Shown: positions 1-7,760 of the stretch, in pieces
How the letters are laid out: each line of letters starts with the position of its first letter
Numbering within the stretch: the stretch's first letter is position 1
Assembly (NCBI GenBank): GCA_031285905.1
Contig: JAITVH010000173.1
Location: 1-50,489 of the forward strand
Length of the DNA: 50,489 nucleotides
From: Prevotella sp.
Lineage (GTDB): Bacteria > Bacteroidota > Bacteroidia > Bacteroidales > Dysgonomonadaceae
Direction of reading: 5' to 3'
Translations under genes and position numbers: made by a program
The notes under the pieces: generated by a model
The model's database searches: none
Told to the model about the DNA's origin: nothing
Seen by the model: only the letters and a program-made list of their open reading frames with translations

Positions 1-70
1 AATCTTGTGCATTAGCAGATTGTGTGATACAAAACAAAATAATAAATATGGATATAATTAAATGCTTCAT
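1..70 (-). CDS. N-terminus of a secreted protein (partial, runs off the window)
   Basis: Reading leftward from an ATG at 70-68 gives 23 codons before the window edge. They begin MKHLIISIF, continue through a hydrophobic core, and end in the signal-peptidase-like sequence SANAQD. This is a typical Bacteroidota Sec signal peptide with cleavage expected after Ala. A near-perfect promoter lies just upstream on the same strand (101-130), which supports the start. Only the signal peptide is visible, so the mature function cannot be judged. Confidence 0.75.
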   Translation of the reverse strand, partial: MKHLIISIFIILFCITQSANAQD

Positions 71-100
71 TTATTCAGTCTGTGTTGTTTGACAATAATA

Positions 101-130
101 CAAATATACGATATTTTTGTCGTATGGCAA
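101..130 (-). promoter_or_regulatory. Bacteroidota-type promoter for the leftward partial gene
   Basis: On the minus strand TTG (130-128) is followed after 19 bases by TATATTTG (108-101). This matches the known Bacteroidota sigma-ABfr pattern TTG-N19-TAnnTTTG. The start codon of the secreted gene is about 30 bases downstream. Confidence 0.7.
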
Positions 131-226
131 TATATAACCGACAAGGTGCATATCTCCCGATATACACCTGTCAATCACCTAAATTCATTAAAACCTAATC
201 TATTAATCTATTATGAAAACGAAATT

Positions 227-997
227 TTATCTTCTTTTATTATTCTCCGTATTAGAGACCAATCTAACGTTATTTGATTTTTTCTCTTGTGCCGGACGTG
301 TTACTTTACTATTTTGGGATTTATCAACTTTCCTGGTATTGTTGTAACTATTTCCGCTCTTGGTTTGTTCTCTTTTATTATTGTCTTCTTTACTGCTATA
401 TCTGCCGCTGTTTTTGTTATTGCTGTTGTTACTATTACTACCTGCCCTATAGTTACCATTGTTGCGTCCGGTCGATTTGTTACTCTCCGAAACTTTAGGC
501 CTGCCGTTTGCGCTGCCATTTCCGGTGTTGTATTGTTCGCGTTGCCTGTCAGATGTTTTCTTATCAGAGTACCATGTCACCCTGTTATTACGGCTATCAC
601 GATAGCGCACATCCCGGCTGTCTCTTATTACTACCTGTGACCTGTAACCTCTGTATTTGGCATAGTCTCTGCGATGAATGCTATGATATCTCCATGGATC
701 GCGTACATTGAGCACTACTTTGTGCATCCTGTATAGATCGTAATGGCGGTAAGCATATGGCAAATAACGCGCCGATACCCAATGCCCCCTATTATAATAA
801 TAGAACATACCCACGTTTACATCATAATAACAGTCCATATCGGGGAAATAATAGAAGCCTACATAATCGTAACCTACAGGGCCCCAAGCAGGTTGACTAC
901 CTATATTGATACTGATGTTTATACTTTGTGCTTTCGCCGGAACATAAAATGAACCGATAGAAAATAATAGGATAAATGCAAATACTAACTTTTTCAT
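227..997 (-). CDS. Secreted Tyr/Arg-rich protein of unknown function
   Basis: The product is 256 residues long, counted from the ATG at 997-995. I chose this start over a longer reading because MKKLVFAFILLFS begins a clean signal peptide ending near AKAQ. The mature N-terminal part (about residues 25-125) is rich in aromatic and basic residues, with motifs such as GPVGYDYVGFYYFPD and FYYYNRGHWV. From about residue 140 it becomes a low-complexity Asn/Ser/Lys/Arg tail with a high positive charge. Similar proteins are common and unnamed in Bacteroidota. It is probably periplasmic or surface attached, and the basic tail could bind polyanions, but that is inference. No operon partner is evident. 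Confidence 0.75.
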   Translation of the reverse strand: MKKLVFAFILLFSIGSFYVPAKAQSINISINIGSQPAWGPVGYDYVGFYYFPDMDCYYDVNVGMFYYYNRGHWVSARYLPYAYRHYDLYRMHKVVLNVRDPWRYHSIHRRDYAKYRGYRSQVVIRDSRDVRYRDSRNNRVTWYSDKKTSDRQREQYNTGNGSANGRPKVSESNKSTGRNNGNYRAGSNSNNSNNKNSGRYSSKEDNNKREQTKSGNSYNNTRKVDKSQNSKVTRPAQEKKSNNVRLVSNTENNKRR

Positions 998-1273
998 AAT
1001 TTCAAGTATTAAAAGGTTAATACTAATTTTTACTCTTTGTATCTTTGATAATAAATGACTCGAAAGGATTAAAGGCTGAAACATGGTTTAACTTTAATTA
1101 ACCGCAAGGATCACATATAATTACGGGAATATTTTCAGAATATAGCCTAATGCAATTTGATCAAAATCGTTAGCTAATAACATGTTTGTAACAAAAAAGC
1201 AAGAATGGATAACTGTTATTATGCATCTATTTTATTTATTTGTATGAACAAATAATTTTAATACTTTATAACT

Positions 1274-1549
1274 ATGGATCAAAAATTTTGTCAAAGCTGC
1301 GGAATGCCGCTTAATAGCAGTGAATATTTCGGTACAAATGCCGATCAGACGCCGAATGAAGAATATTGTACTTACTGTTTCAAGGACGGAGCTTATACCA
1401 GCGATTGCACAATGGATGAAATGATAGACCATTGCCTTGTTTATCTGGATGAATTCAACAAAGATGCGGATAAGGTATATACCAAAGAGGAAGCAAGGGA
1501 AAGTATGAGGCAATATTTCCCAACACTGAAACGCTGGGCCAAGGCTTAA
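1274..1549 (+). CDS. Small zinc-ribbon protein
   Basis: The product is 91 residues. An N-terminal zinc ribbon is formed by CQSCGMPL (C8, C11) and CTYC (C32, C35), after which comes an acidic helical part ending in FPTLKRW. This arrangement fits the putative zinc-ribbon family (zf-ribbon_6 type), whose molecular role is not known. Members often sit next to AraC/GyrI regulators, and one follows here in the same frame. The family's usual C-terminus is present, so this gene looks complete. No convincing promoter is visible; a near match, TTTATTTG, lies at 1235-1242. Confidence 0.8.
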   Translation: MDQKFCQSCGMPLNSSEYFGTNADQTPNEEYCTYCFKDGAYTSDCTMDEMIDHCLVYLDEFNKDADKVYTKEEARESMRQYFPTLKRWAKA

Positions 1550-1555
1550 CATTAA

Positions 1556-2323
1556 GAAATAGCAAATCTGTCTGAATTTCATTTCCACCGTATTTTTAAA
1601 ACGATCATAGGAGAGAATTTAGGTAAGTATATCAGCCGCCTCCGGCTGGAATATATTGCCGAGCAACTCCAGATGTCGGAAGACAACCTTGAAGTGCTGG
1701 CATCGAAAACAGGATACGCCTCTAAACATGCCTTATCGAAAGCATTCAAAAAACATTTTGGCGTATCTCCTGCTCATTTTCGATTACAGGAAAAGGATCC
1801 TTATAACTTTTTCGGGAAAAATGAACGGGAAATTATCCCTCTGAATCCGGAAGTTAGTATTATACCACCAAAAAAAATCGTTTATATACGCATAATAGAC
1901 TGGTATGGTTCACCGGAATCGTACCGGATAGCATGGAAAAAACTGGGACAGTTTGCCCGACAAAACGAACTGGTAAATAAGAATACAGAATTTATCGGTT
2001 TGAGTTTTGATAATCCGACAATAACCCAACCTGAGAATTGCCGTTTCTATGCAAGTATAACAGTAGACAAAGAAGTGAAGCCAAACGGCCCGTTCGGTAT
2101 ATTAATGCTGAGGGGTGGATTGTATGCCATCTTCACACTGAAGGGTTCATACAGTAAGCTACTGGATATGTATTTCAATATTTTCATCAATTGGTTTCCC
2201 GAAAGCGGATATAAATTGAATGGTGGAGGTTGCTATGAGAAATACCTTAACCATCCCGATCATGTGAAAGAAGAAGATTTGTTGACCGAGATTTATATTC
2301 CTGTAAGAAAAGTAGTAGACTGA
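1556..2323 (+). pseudogene. AraC-family regulator with GyrI-like effector domain, 5' truncated
   Basis: Reading from 1556 gives 255 codons in the zinc-ribbon gene's frame, separated from it only by TAA-CAT-TAA. The product begins EIANLSEFHFHRIF, which is the middle of the first AraC helix-turn-helix. The second helix-turn-helix (GYASKHALSKAFKKHFG) and a full GyrI-like ligand-binding domain (about the last 165 residues) follow. Roughly the first 20 residues of the usual family start are missing and no ATG precedes the first helix-turn-helix. The first internal ATG (1673) would give a 216-residue protein lacking that helix-turn-helix. It is probably a deletion remnant that fused to the zinc-ribbon gene; use of a CTG start at 1568 cannot be excluded. 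Confidence 0.65.
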
Positions 2324-2356
2324 GTGATTATATAATAGTAAAACTTAAATGTTTAA

Positions 2357-2386
2357 TTGCGGCTTTGCTCTGTTTTTGTATTTTTG
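2357..2386 (+). promoter_or_regulatory. Promoter of the calpain-like gene
   Basis: TTG at 2357-2359, a 19-base spacer, then TATTTTTG at 2379-2386. This is an exact TTG-N19-TAnnTTTG arrangement about 48 bases upstream of the start codon at 2435. Confidence 0.65.
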
Positions 2387-2434
2387 GTTATCAGTAATTA
2401 ACATATTACCTTGAAATCTTAATCTAAGAAACAT

Positions 2435-3901
2435 ATGAAACTCTCTATGCCTAAAAAATCTGCTTCTACACAAATAGCAATGAAAGCAATTATCACGCTG
2501 GTGTTGTTGATCACTCTCAATCCCATTCATTGTTTTTGTAACAACAATGATTCCAAACCTTATTCTGTAAAAGTGGCCGAGAACAATGTTACTATGCCAT
2601 CGGGAGGGGTAATAACCTCACAATACGATGACTCGCCATCGGGGGCAAATGTCAGTAAAATTGTTGATAATATAATAAAAACAAAATTCATAACCCACCA
2701 TACGAAATTCTACATATTATGGACCGGGGATCTAAACAGGACTGTAAACACTTATTCAATAACATCGGCCGATGATGCTCCTGAAAAAGATCCTAAATCC
2801 TGGACTCTGTCGGGATCGGAAGACAACCTGGAATGGACGCTACTCGATAAACAGGAAAATCAGAGTTTTGAAAAAAGAGGAGAGAATAAAGAATATGACT
2901 TTGAAAATAATACTCCATATAAATATTATAAACTAGATGTAGAAACAAATAACGGAGATGCAACTACCCAGATCGCAGAATGGAGCCTGCATATCAACTG
3001 GAAAGACATAGATGACCTTATGCAATATGCCGAAAGACATCCTGGTATAGAAGAGGTTCCGATGAGACGCTATTTCAGATATAAACATGAAACAACTGAT
3101 GAAGACAGAACATGGCTAAATGATGCAGAAAAAGATGCCCCTCTACCAAATGGTGATAATCGGCGCCTTACCGAATTTAAAGTTAATCTTTACCCATCTA
3201 AAGAGCCGCAATATTCGGATGTCAAACAATATGGCATCGATAATTGTGCCATAGGAGCCATATTTGCATCTATGGCGTATTGTTATCCCGAGTTTATAAA
3301 ATCTATAATACAGGACAATGGGGACAAAACCTATACCGTCTCTATGTTTGACCCTCAGGGCGAACCGTTGAAGGTTTCCGTAAATTCTAAATTTTTAGCT
3401 GATAAAGACAAAAAAATCAGAGGCACGGTAGATATGAATAATAAGCCTACGTGGGCTACTGTTTTAGAAAAGGCGATGATGAAATATAATTATATATATA
3501 AAATAAGCGGGAACTACGACTTAGGCAGAATATGGAATGAAGCAGTTCTTCCTTTTTTTACCGGAAGTGGGGATAGTTATTTCTTCAAGGATGGTAGACT
3601 AAGCGCCAAAGATATAGCCCGTGTAGTAAAAGTATCTCTCGACCGGGGAAAGCTTGTTATCGGAGGCTTCGTTGTAGCCGGCCTGCCGATTGACGGTAGT
3701 AAAACTGTAAAAGGGCATGTATATACTTATATGTATTCGAAGGATAAAGATTCTATGTTTTTTATGCGTAATCCATGGGGGAATAATCCCGATGTAGGAG
3801 ACATGAGAAAGGGCATATTGCATATTCCTCACAATTGTAAAATCTATCCGGTAATAGACATTTTTGTCCTGGAACCGGGAATAGCCGCCCGGAAAGAATA
3901 G
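2435..3901 (+). CDS. Secreted calpain-like cysteine protease with discoidin-like N-terminal domain
   Basis: The product has 488 residues. A hydrophobic signal segment lies at about 16-35; an internal ATG at residue 16 is an alternative start that shortens the n-region. Residues 40-190 look like an F5/8 type C (discoidin-like) beta-sandwich, ending in YKYYKLDVE...IAEWSLH. Residues 245-485 resemble a calpain (C2) catalytic core. Candidate catalytic residues are C271 in DNCAIGAIFASM, H428 in KGHVYTYM and N446 in MRNPWG, the same order and context as the calpain Cys-His-Asn triad. The family's calcium-binding loops cannot be judged by eye. It is probably exported and acts on proteins or peptides outside the cytoplasm. 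It is transcribed alone from its own promoter. Confidence 0.7.
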   Translation: MKLSMPKKSASTQIAMKAIITLVLLITLNPIHCFCNNNDSKPYSVKVAENNVTMPSGGVITSQYDDSPSGANVSKIVDNIIKTKFITHHTKFYILWTGDLNRTVNTYSITSADDAPEKDPKSWTLSGSEDNLEWTLLDKQENQSFEKRGENKEYDFENNTPYKYYKLDVETNNGDATTQIAEWSLHINWKDIDDLMQYAERHPGIEEVPMRRYFRYKHETTDEDRTWLNDAEKDAPLPNGDNRRLTEFKVNLYPSKEPQYSDVKQYGIDNCAIGAIFASMAYCYPEFIKSIIQDNGDKTYTVSMFDPQGEPLKVSVNSKFLADKDKKIRGTVDMNNKPTWATVLEKAMMKYNYIYKISGNYDLGRIWNEAVLPFFTGSGDSYFFKDGRLSAKDIARVVKVSLDRGKLVIGGFVVAGLPIDGSKTVKGHVYTYMYSKDKDSMFFMRNPWGNNPDVGDMRKGILHIPHNCKIYPVIDIFVLEPGIAARKE

Positions 3902-3928
3902 TCTGCAAAAAAAACTGACTAGAATAAA

Positions 3929-4202
3929 GATTTTATTTCGAATTTATCTATAGTAGATACAGCCGTTAGCTGATGGCTTTCAGAGAAAAGTGATCTTTGA
4001 AAAGGGAGTGAAAAGTGTAACCTTTGCCACCTTTTAGTTAAAATGGGTAATCTAGCTCTTTCTGGTAGGAATGTAGGGGCGAAATATCTTTCGCCCGCTG
4101 TTTGATTGTGGGCGAAAGATATTTCTCCCCTACGAAAGAGAATGAAAAAAGCTATCAGCTAATAGCTAAAACTTGTCACCTTTGTTACCTTTTAGTTAAA
4201 AT
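3929..4202 (+). repeat. Interspersed composite repeat, copy A
   Basis: This is the whole gap between the calpain-like gene and the radical SAM gene. It contains, in order, an end sequence (ATTTATCTATAG), a GTTAGCTGATGGC palindrome, CCTTTTAGTTAAAA (4030-4043), a long GTAGGGG hairpin, a second palindrome (GCTATCAGCTAATAGC) and a second CCTTTTAGTTAAAA (4188-4201). The same modules in the same order occur in copy B (9752-10178, opposite strand). A shorter subset occurs in copy C (29713-29812). A 30-bp block at 3942-3971 is identical to the complement of 29783-29812. Confidence 0.75.
4073..4133. repeat. 24-bp-stem hairpin within repeat copy A
   Basis: The arms at 4073-4096 (GTAGGGGCGAAATATC...) and 4110-4133 are inverted repeats matching at 23 of 24 positions, with a 13-base loop. 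Copy B carries an equivalent hairpin whose outer bases match but whose inner bases differ on both arms, so pairing is preserved. Confidence 0.8.
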
Positions 4203-4277
4203 AAAAGTTAAGGTGATGAGTTAACACGGAAGAACAGAATACAAGAATGATTGAATAACAACAGATTATATTTAAAT

Positions 4278-5147
4278 ATGCCTCAATATATAGAAGCTAA
4301 AAGTATTTTATCAAGATTAAGGGATAAAGACCATATGTTCGGGCTAACCTATAACATGAATCTTTATCGCGGATGCCAGCATGGTTGTATCTATTGCGAT
4401 ACACGCAGCGAGTGTTATGGCATAGGCGATATCAGACAAATCTCTATTAAGAAAAATGCAATAGAGCTTCTGCAAAAAGAACTGGCATCGAAACAGGTGA
4501 AAGGCACTATTGGAACAGGATCGATGAATGATCCGTATATGCCTGTTGAAAAAGAAGAGAAACTTACACGGAAAGCGTTAGAAGTTATAGCCAAATACAA
4601 ATTTCCCGTGCATGTAATTACAAAAAGTAGCCTGGTGACACGAGACTATGATCTGTTGCAGCAGATAAGCAAGACTTATGCAGCAGTAAGCATCACAATT
4701 ACCTGTATCGATGATAAGCTATCAAAAAAACTGGAACCTAATGCGCCCTCGACTTCTGAACGGTTTAAAGCTATTGAATATCTGGCAGGAAAAGGAATTT
4801 ATACAGGGATCACTTTAATGCCTTTGCTGCCTTATATAAACGATGACGAACAAAATGTAAGCTCAATTATGGATATGGCTAAAAGCACTGGAGCGTCTTA
4901 TGTGATCCCCATGCTGGGTGTAACATTGAGAAAAGGTTCACGGGGCTATTTATATCAGGTCTTTGAGCAACAGTTTCCGGGAATAAGAGACAGATATGAA
5001 AAGACTTTTAAGGATTCGTATATGTGTTTCCCTGCCAATTACCGATCACTGGAAAGGGTATTTAAAGAAGAATCGATGAAATCGGGCATTCCTTCCATAA
5101 TGCAATTTTATAAAACAGAACAAAACAGTCAATTATCATTATTTTAA
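4278..5147 (+). CDS. SPL-family radical SAM protein
   Basis: The product has 289 residues from the ATG at 4278; an upstream TTG (4251) is less likely. The N-terminal part has the radical SAM cluster motif CxxxCxxC (C33, C37, C40 in RGCQHGCIYC) preceded by the family sequence LRDKDHMFGLTYNMNLY. GTGSMNDPYMPVE and HVITKS are typical of the spore-photoproduct-lyase-like family (Rv2578c/SplB-related). It should bind a 4Fe-4S cluster and S-adenosylmethionine in the cytoplasm; the substrate is unknown. It is 12 bases ahead of the YoaP-like gene, and the two probably form an operon. Confidence 0.88.
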   Translation: MPQYIEAKSILSRLRDKDHMFGLTYNMNLYRGCQHGCIYCDTRSECYGIGDIRQISIKKNAIELLQKELASKQVKGTIGTGSMNDPYMPVEKEEKLTRKALEVIAKYKFPVHVITKSSLVTRDYDLLQQISKTYAAVSITITCIDDKLSKKLEPNAPSTSERFKAIEYLAGKGIYTGITLMPLLPYINDDEQNVSSIMDMAKSTGASYVIPMLGVTLRKGSRGYLYQVFEQQFPGIRDRYEKTFKDSYMCFPANYRSLERVFKEESMKSGIPSIMQFYKTEQNSQLSLF

Positions 5148-5159
5148 ATACACATAAAA

Positions 5160-5918
5160 ATGGATATAATCAGCTTAACAAAAGATAATATAGGGAAAGA
5201 ACATATTTGTTGCACCCTTAGTAGTAAGGCTACGGAAATTGGTGTAGCAGCTAAAAAAGAATGGTTGTGTAATCGTATAAATGAAGGATTACGATTTAAA
5301 AAACTCGATGCAAGAGGAAAAGTTTTTATCGAATATATTCCAGCAAAAAACGCATGGGTACCTATAGACGCTAATGACTATATGTTCATCAACTGCTTCT
5401 GGGTGGCAGGATCATATAAGGGTAAAGGTTACGGGAAAAGATTGCTTGTTGAATGTGAAGCAGACGCCAAAGCAGAGGGATACAAAGGCGTAACAATTAT
5501 AGCAGGAAAGAAGAAAAAACCTTTTCTTTCCGATAAGGCATTTATGGTGAAACAGGGGTATGAAGTTTGTGATTCTTGTCCTCCTTATTTTGAATTATTG
5601 ATTAAACGATTTGATAATAAGGCGATTTCACCCAGATTCAAAGATTGTGCAAAACAAGGTATGGGAGAAAGTATAAAAGGCATTGACATCTTTTATACAG
5701 CTCAATGTCCTTATAGTATACCATATGCTAAATTGCTGACTCCTGTTATACTATCCTCCGATTACTCTGTACACCTTCATCAGATCACCACTAAAGAGAT
5801 GGCTCAAGAACACCTTGCACCCATTACAAGTTATTGTGTATTTGTAGATGGAGTGTATTATACCAATGAGATATTCACTCTTAAAAAGCTAGAAAGACTA
5901 ATTGATAAACAGACATAA
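5160..5918 (+). CDS. GNAT N-acetyltransferase with C-terminal YoaP-like domain
   Basis: The product has 252 residues. Residues 1-150 form a GNAT acetyltransferase domain, with the acetyl-CoA binding loop in AGSYKGKGYGKRLLVECEA and the later GYEVCD strand. Residues 165-250 match the YoaP-like C-terminal domain, with the CPYS motif (DIFYTAQCPYSIPYAK), a thioredoxin-like single-Cys arrangement, and YCVFVDGVYYTNEIF. It is predicted to be cytoplasmic. It follows the radical SAM gene closely, so the two may act together, but the acceptor substrate is unknown. Confidence 0.85.
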   Translation: MDIISLTKDNIGKEHICCTLSSKATEIGVAAKKEWLCNRINEGLRFKKLDARGKVFIEYIPAKNAWVPIDANDYMFINCFWVAGSYKGKGYGKRLLVECEADAKAEGYKGVTIIAGKKKKPFLSDKAFMVKQGYEVCDSCPPYFELLIKRFDNKAISPRFKDCAKQGMGESIKGIDIFYTAQCPYSIPYAKLLTPVILSSDYSVHLHQITTKEMAQEHLAPITSYCVFVDGVYYTNEIFTLKKLERLIDKQT

Positions 5919-5960
5919 GACTTTTATAAATCAGTAGTCAATTAGGCATAATTTTATACT

Positions 5961-6494
5961 TCATATTTCTTGAAATTCTTTTGGATATTGAACTATACCT
6001 TTCATATTACCAAAAGCATCCTCAATCAGCTCCATACCCATAAAGGCATTATTTGGAACATTGAAAGGAGGCTTGATGTCCCAGTTTGATGTTGGCTTAA
6101 ATCCAAACTTTGTATAATACTCAGGATGTCCTAATACGATCACAGATTTATATCCGAGTTGTCTCGCTTTCTCAAATCCTGCCTGTATTAGTTTGGTTCC
6201 TACTCCTTTTCGCTGTGTATCAGGCCTCACAGCCATAGGAGCAAGAGATAGGCTCTCTTTCTGACCATATTCATGTTCAATACTCACTTTGGTGAAAAGT
6301 ATGTGCCCTACAATCTCATTTTCAATAATAGCAACTAAAGAGAGTTCAGGAATGAAAGCATCACTCGATCGCAATCTGTCTGTGAGCCTTGCCTCTTCTA
6401 TTCTACTGAAGGCTTTTACATGGATATTATATACAGCGGGGAAGTCTTGAGCTCTTTCTTGCCTGATCTGGGCGTTTTGTTCATTATCATTCAT
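5961..6494 (-). CDS. YhbS-like GNAT N-acetyltransferase
   Basis: The product has 177 residues, a single GNAT domain. LSLAPMAVRPDTQRKGVGTKL is the acetyl-CoA binding strand and loop (Q/RxxGxG/A), and VIVLGHPEYYTKFGFKP is characteristic of the YhbS subgroup. It is cytoplasmic and transfers an acetyl group from acetyl-CoA to an unidentified acceptor. It converges with the YoaP-like gene, with about 40 bases between stops. It lies 169 bases from the thioesterase gene on the same strand, so co-transcription is possible but not shown. Confidence 0.85.
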   Translation of the reverse strand: MNDNEQNAQIRQERAQDFPAVYNIHVKAFSRIEEARLTDRLRSSDAFIPELSLVAIIENEIVGHILFTKVSIEHEYGQKESLSLAPMAVRPDTQRKGVGTKLIQAGFEKARQLGYKSVIVLGHPEYYTKFGFKPTSNWDIKPPFNVPNNAFMGMELIEDAFGNMKGIVQYPKEFQEI

Positions 6495-6663
6495 AGCAAC
6501 AAGGATTTATGAAGATTATAAAGATAATGAATTTAGATAAGTAAGAAAAGAAATACAAGCAAAACAGGCTTTACATGCTATGAAATTACCATATTTTAGC
6601 AAAAAGGGTTACCTTTGTAGAAGGAGGAGGTTCAATTATTAGGTGTCTCCGCAGGAAGATCAA

Positions 6664-7113
6664 TTAAGACTCATCAACTACCTTATTCTTGATATATAGG
6701 ACTTTCTTTACAATCGCATTAGTAATTCTTATCTTTGATATAAGTCTGCCCGTTATTTCTGAAACGACATCCACATCCCACACATGAGTAGAACGACCTT
6801 TATGTACAATAACACCCTTCGCTCTAACAATGTCTCCTACCTGGGCACTAGAAATATGACTTGCACTAATTTGCATGCCAAAACTACGTTCATCAACTGA
6901 ACACAGAACATTAGAACCTGCACCTGCCAATGATTCTGCTAATGAAATGGTTGCACCTCCATGCAATACGCCCATTGTTTGTGTATATTCTTGTTTTACA
7001 GGCATTGTAGCCTCAAGAGACAACTCGTCATCCGATTCTACAAACCGGATATCCAATAAATCCATTAAAGTATTCTTAATCCTTTCCTGAATATCATTCG
7101 AATTGAGCCGCAT
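6664..7113 (-). CDS. Hotdog-fold acyl-CoA thioesterase (PaaI/YdiI type)
   Basis: The product has 149 residues covering a single hotdog domain. The YdiI/PaaI signature MGVLHGGATISLAES includes H51-G52-G53 and the likely catalytic E60. This family hydrolyses acyl- or aroyl-CoA thioesters, and the YdiI (MenI) branch acts on 1,4-dihydroxy-2-naphthoyl-CoA in menaquinone synthesis. No menaquinone gene is nearby, so the substrate is open. The C-terminal tail (KKVLYIKNKVVDES) is slightly longer than usual. It lies only 9 bases downstream of the Hint-like gene on the same strand, so the two probably share a transcript. Confidence 0.82.
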   Translation of the reverse strand: MRLNSNDIQERIKNTLMDLLDIRFVESDDELSLEATMPVKQEYTQTMGVLHGGATISLAESLAGAGSNVLCSVDERSFGMQISASHISSAQVGDIVRAKGVIVHKGRSTHVWDVDVVSEITGRLISKIRITNAIVKKVLYIKNKVVDES

Positions 7114-7122
7114 ATTAAATGC

Positions 7123-7647
7123 TTAATTCTGCCCTATTAGAAATCCATTGGCAATAATGGCTCCATCACCATCTAGTTCCAACTCATATGTATTGGTTGG
7201 TATGGCTATTCCCTGTATTACAGACACCTCCACATAGTCCGTACTGGTTATATTGTAGAATAAAATAAATTCCCCTAATTGGCAATCTTTCGCTGTAGCG
7301 TATTTCGGGTTCTGACGTGCCATATAGGCATCCACTGCAACCCATCCCCTTTCGGCCCACATAGGACAGTCCATACTCATGGTTATTTGCATACCTGTCT
7401 CCAAAGTGACACGAATAAGGCGATTCATCATTACTTTTTTCACGTTTGTCACTTTCTTTTCCTCATATACTTTGTCATTATAGTTAAAGACAAGCAGTAT
7501 ATCTCCAGATGCCAGTTTTTCTACGCTCTTCTTCGAATCATCGCCCAAGGTAATTTGTGTACCTTCTGCTAACATAAACTGTGCCTTGGCACCTAAGGCT
7601 GAGAACAATAACCCTATTAGTATGAGAAGGAAGACCTTGATTTTCAT
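7123..7647 (-). CDS. Secreted degenerate Hint-like domain protein
   Basis: The product has 174 residues from the ATG at 7647, where the signal peptide MKIKVFLLILIGLLFS...GAKAQ begins; a longer reading adds an unlikely leader. The mature protein follows a Hint (hedgehog/intein) pattern: EGTQITLGDDSKKSVEKL, GDILLVFN, LETGMQITMSMDCPMW, AERGWVAVDA, and a last strand ANGFLIGQN that resembles the usual ANG-hhh-HN end. The usual N-terminal Cys/Ser nucleophile is replaced (FMLAEGTQ) and the block-B His is not obvious. It therefore probably does not splice or self-cleave, and may serve as an envelope binding module. This assignment is by eye only. Confidence 0.6.
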   Translation of the reverse strand: MKIKVFLLILIGLLFSALGAKAQFMLAEGTQITLGDDSKKSVEKLASGDILLVFNYNDKVYEEKKVTNVKKVMMNRLIRVTLETGMQITMSMDCPMWAERGWVAVDAYMARQNPKYATAKDCQLGEFILFYNITSTDYVEVSVIQGIAIPTNTYELELDGDGAIIANGFLIGQN

Positions 7648-7760
7648 AATCAATCCAATTTTGTGTAAAGTTTTATGCAAATATAACAATATTTTGTATT
7701 ACGATACAAAATACTGACAGAACTTATTCGTAAAAAATGATTTATTATATTAAATCCGTT

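Noticed and set aside
274..711. Plus-strand open frames rich in Cys, Tyr and Val
   Set aside because: They lie opposite the low-complexity Asn/Ser/Lys tail of the secreted minus-strand protein and have no start context or family features.
6610..6617. TACCTTTG promoter-like match on the plus strand
   Set aside because: It faces into the end of a minus-strand thioesterase gene, has no TTG at the right distance, and no gene or RNA structure follows.
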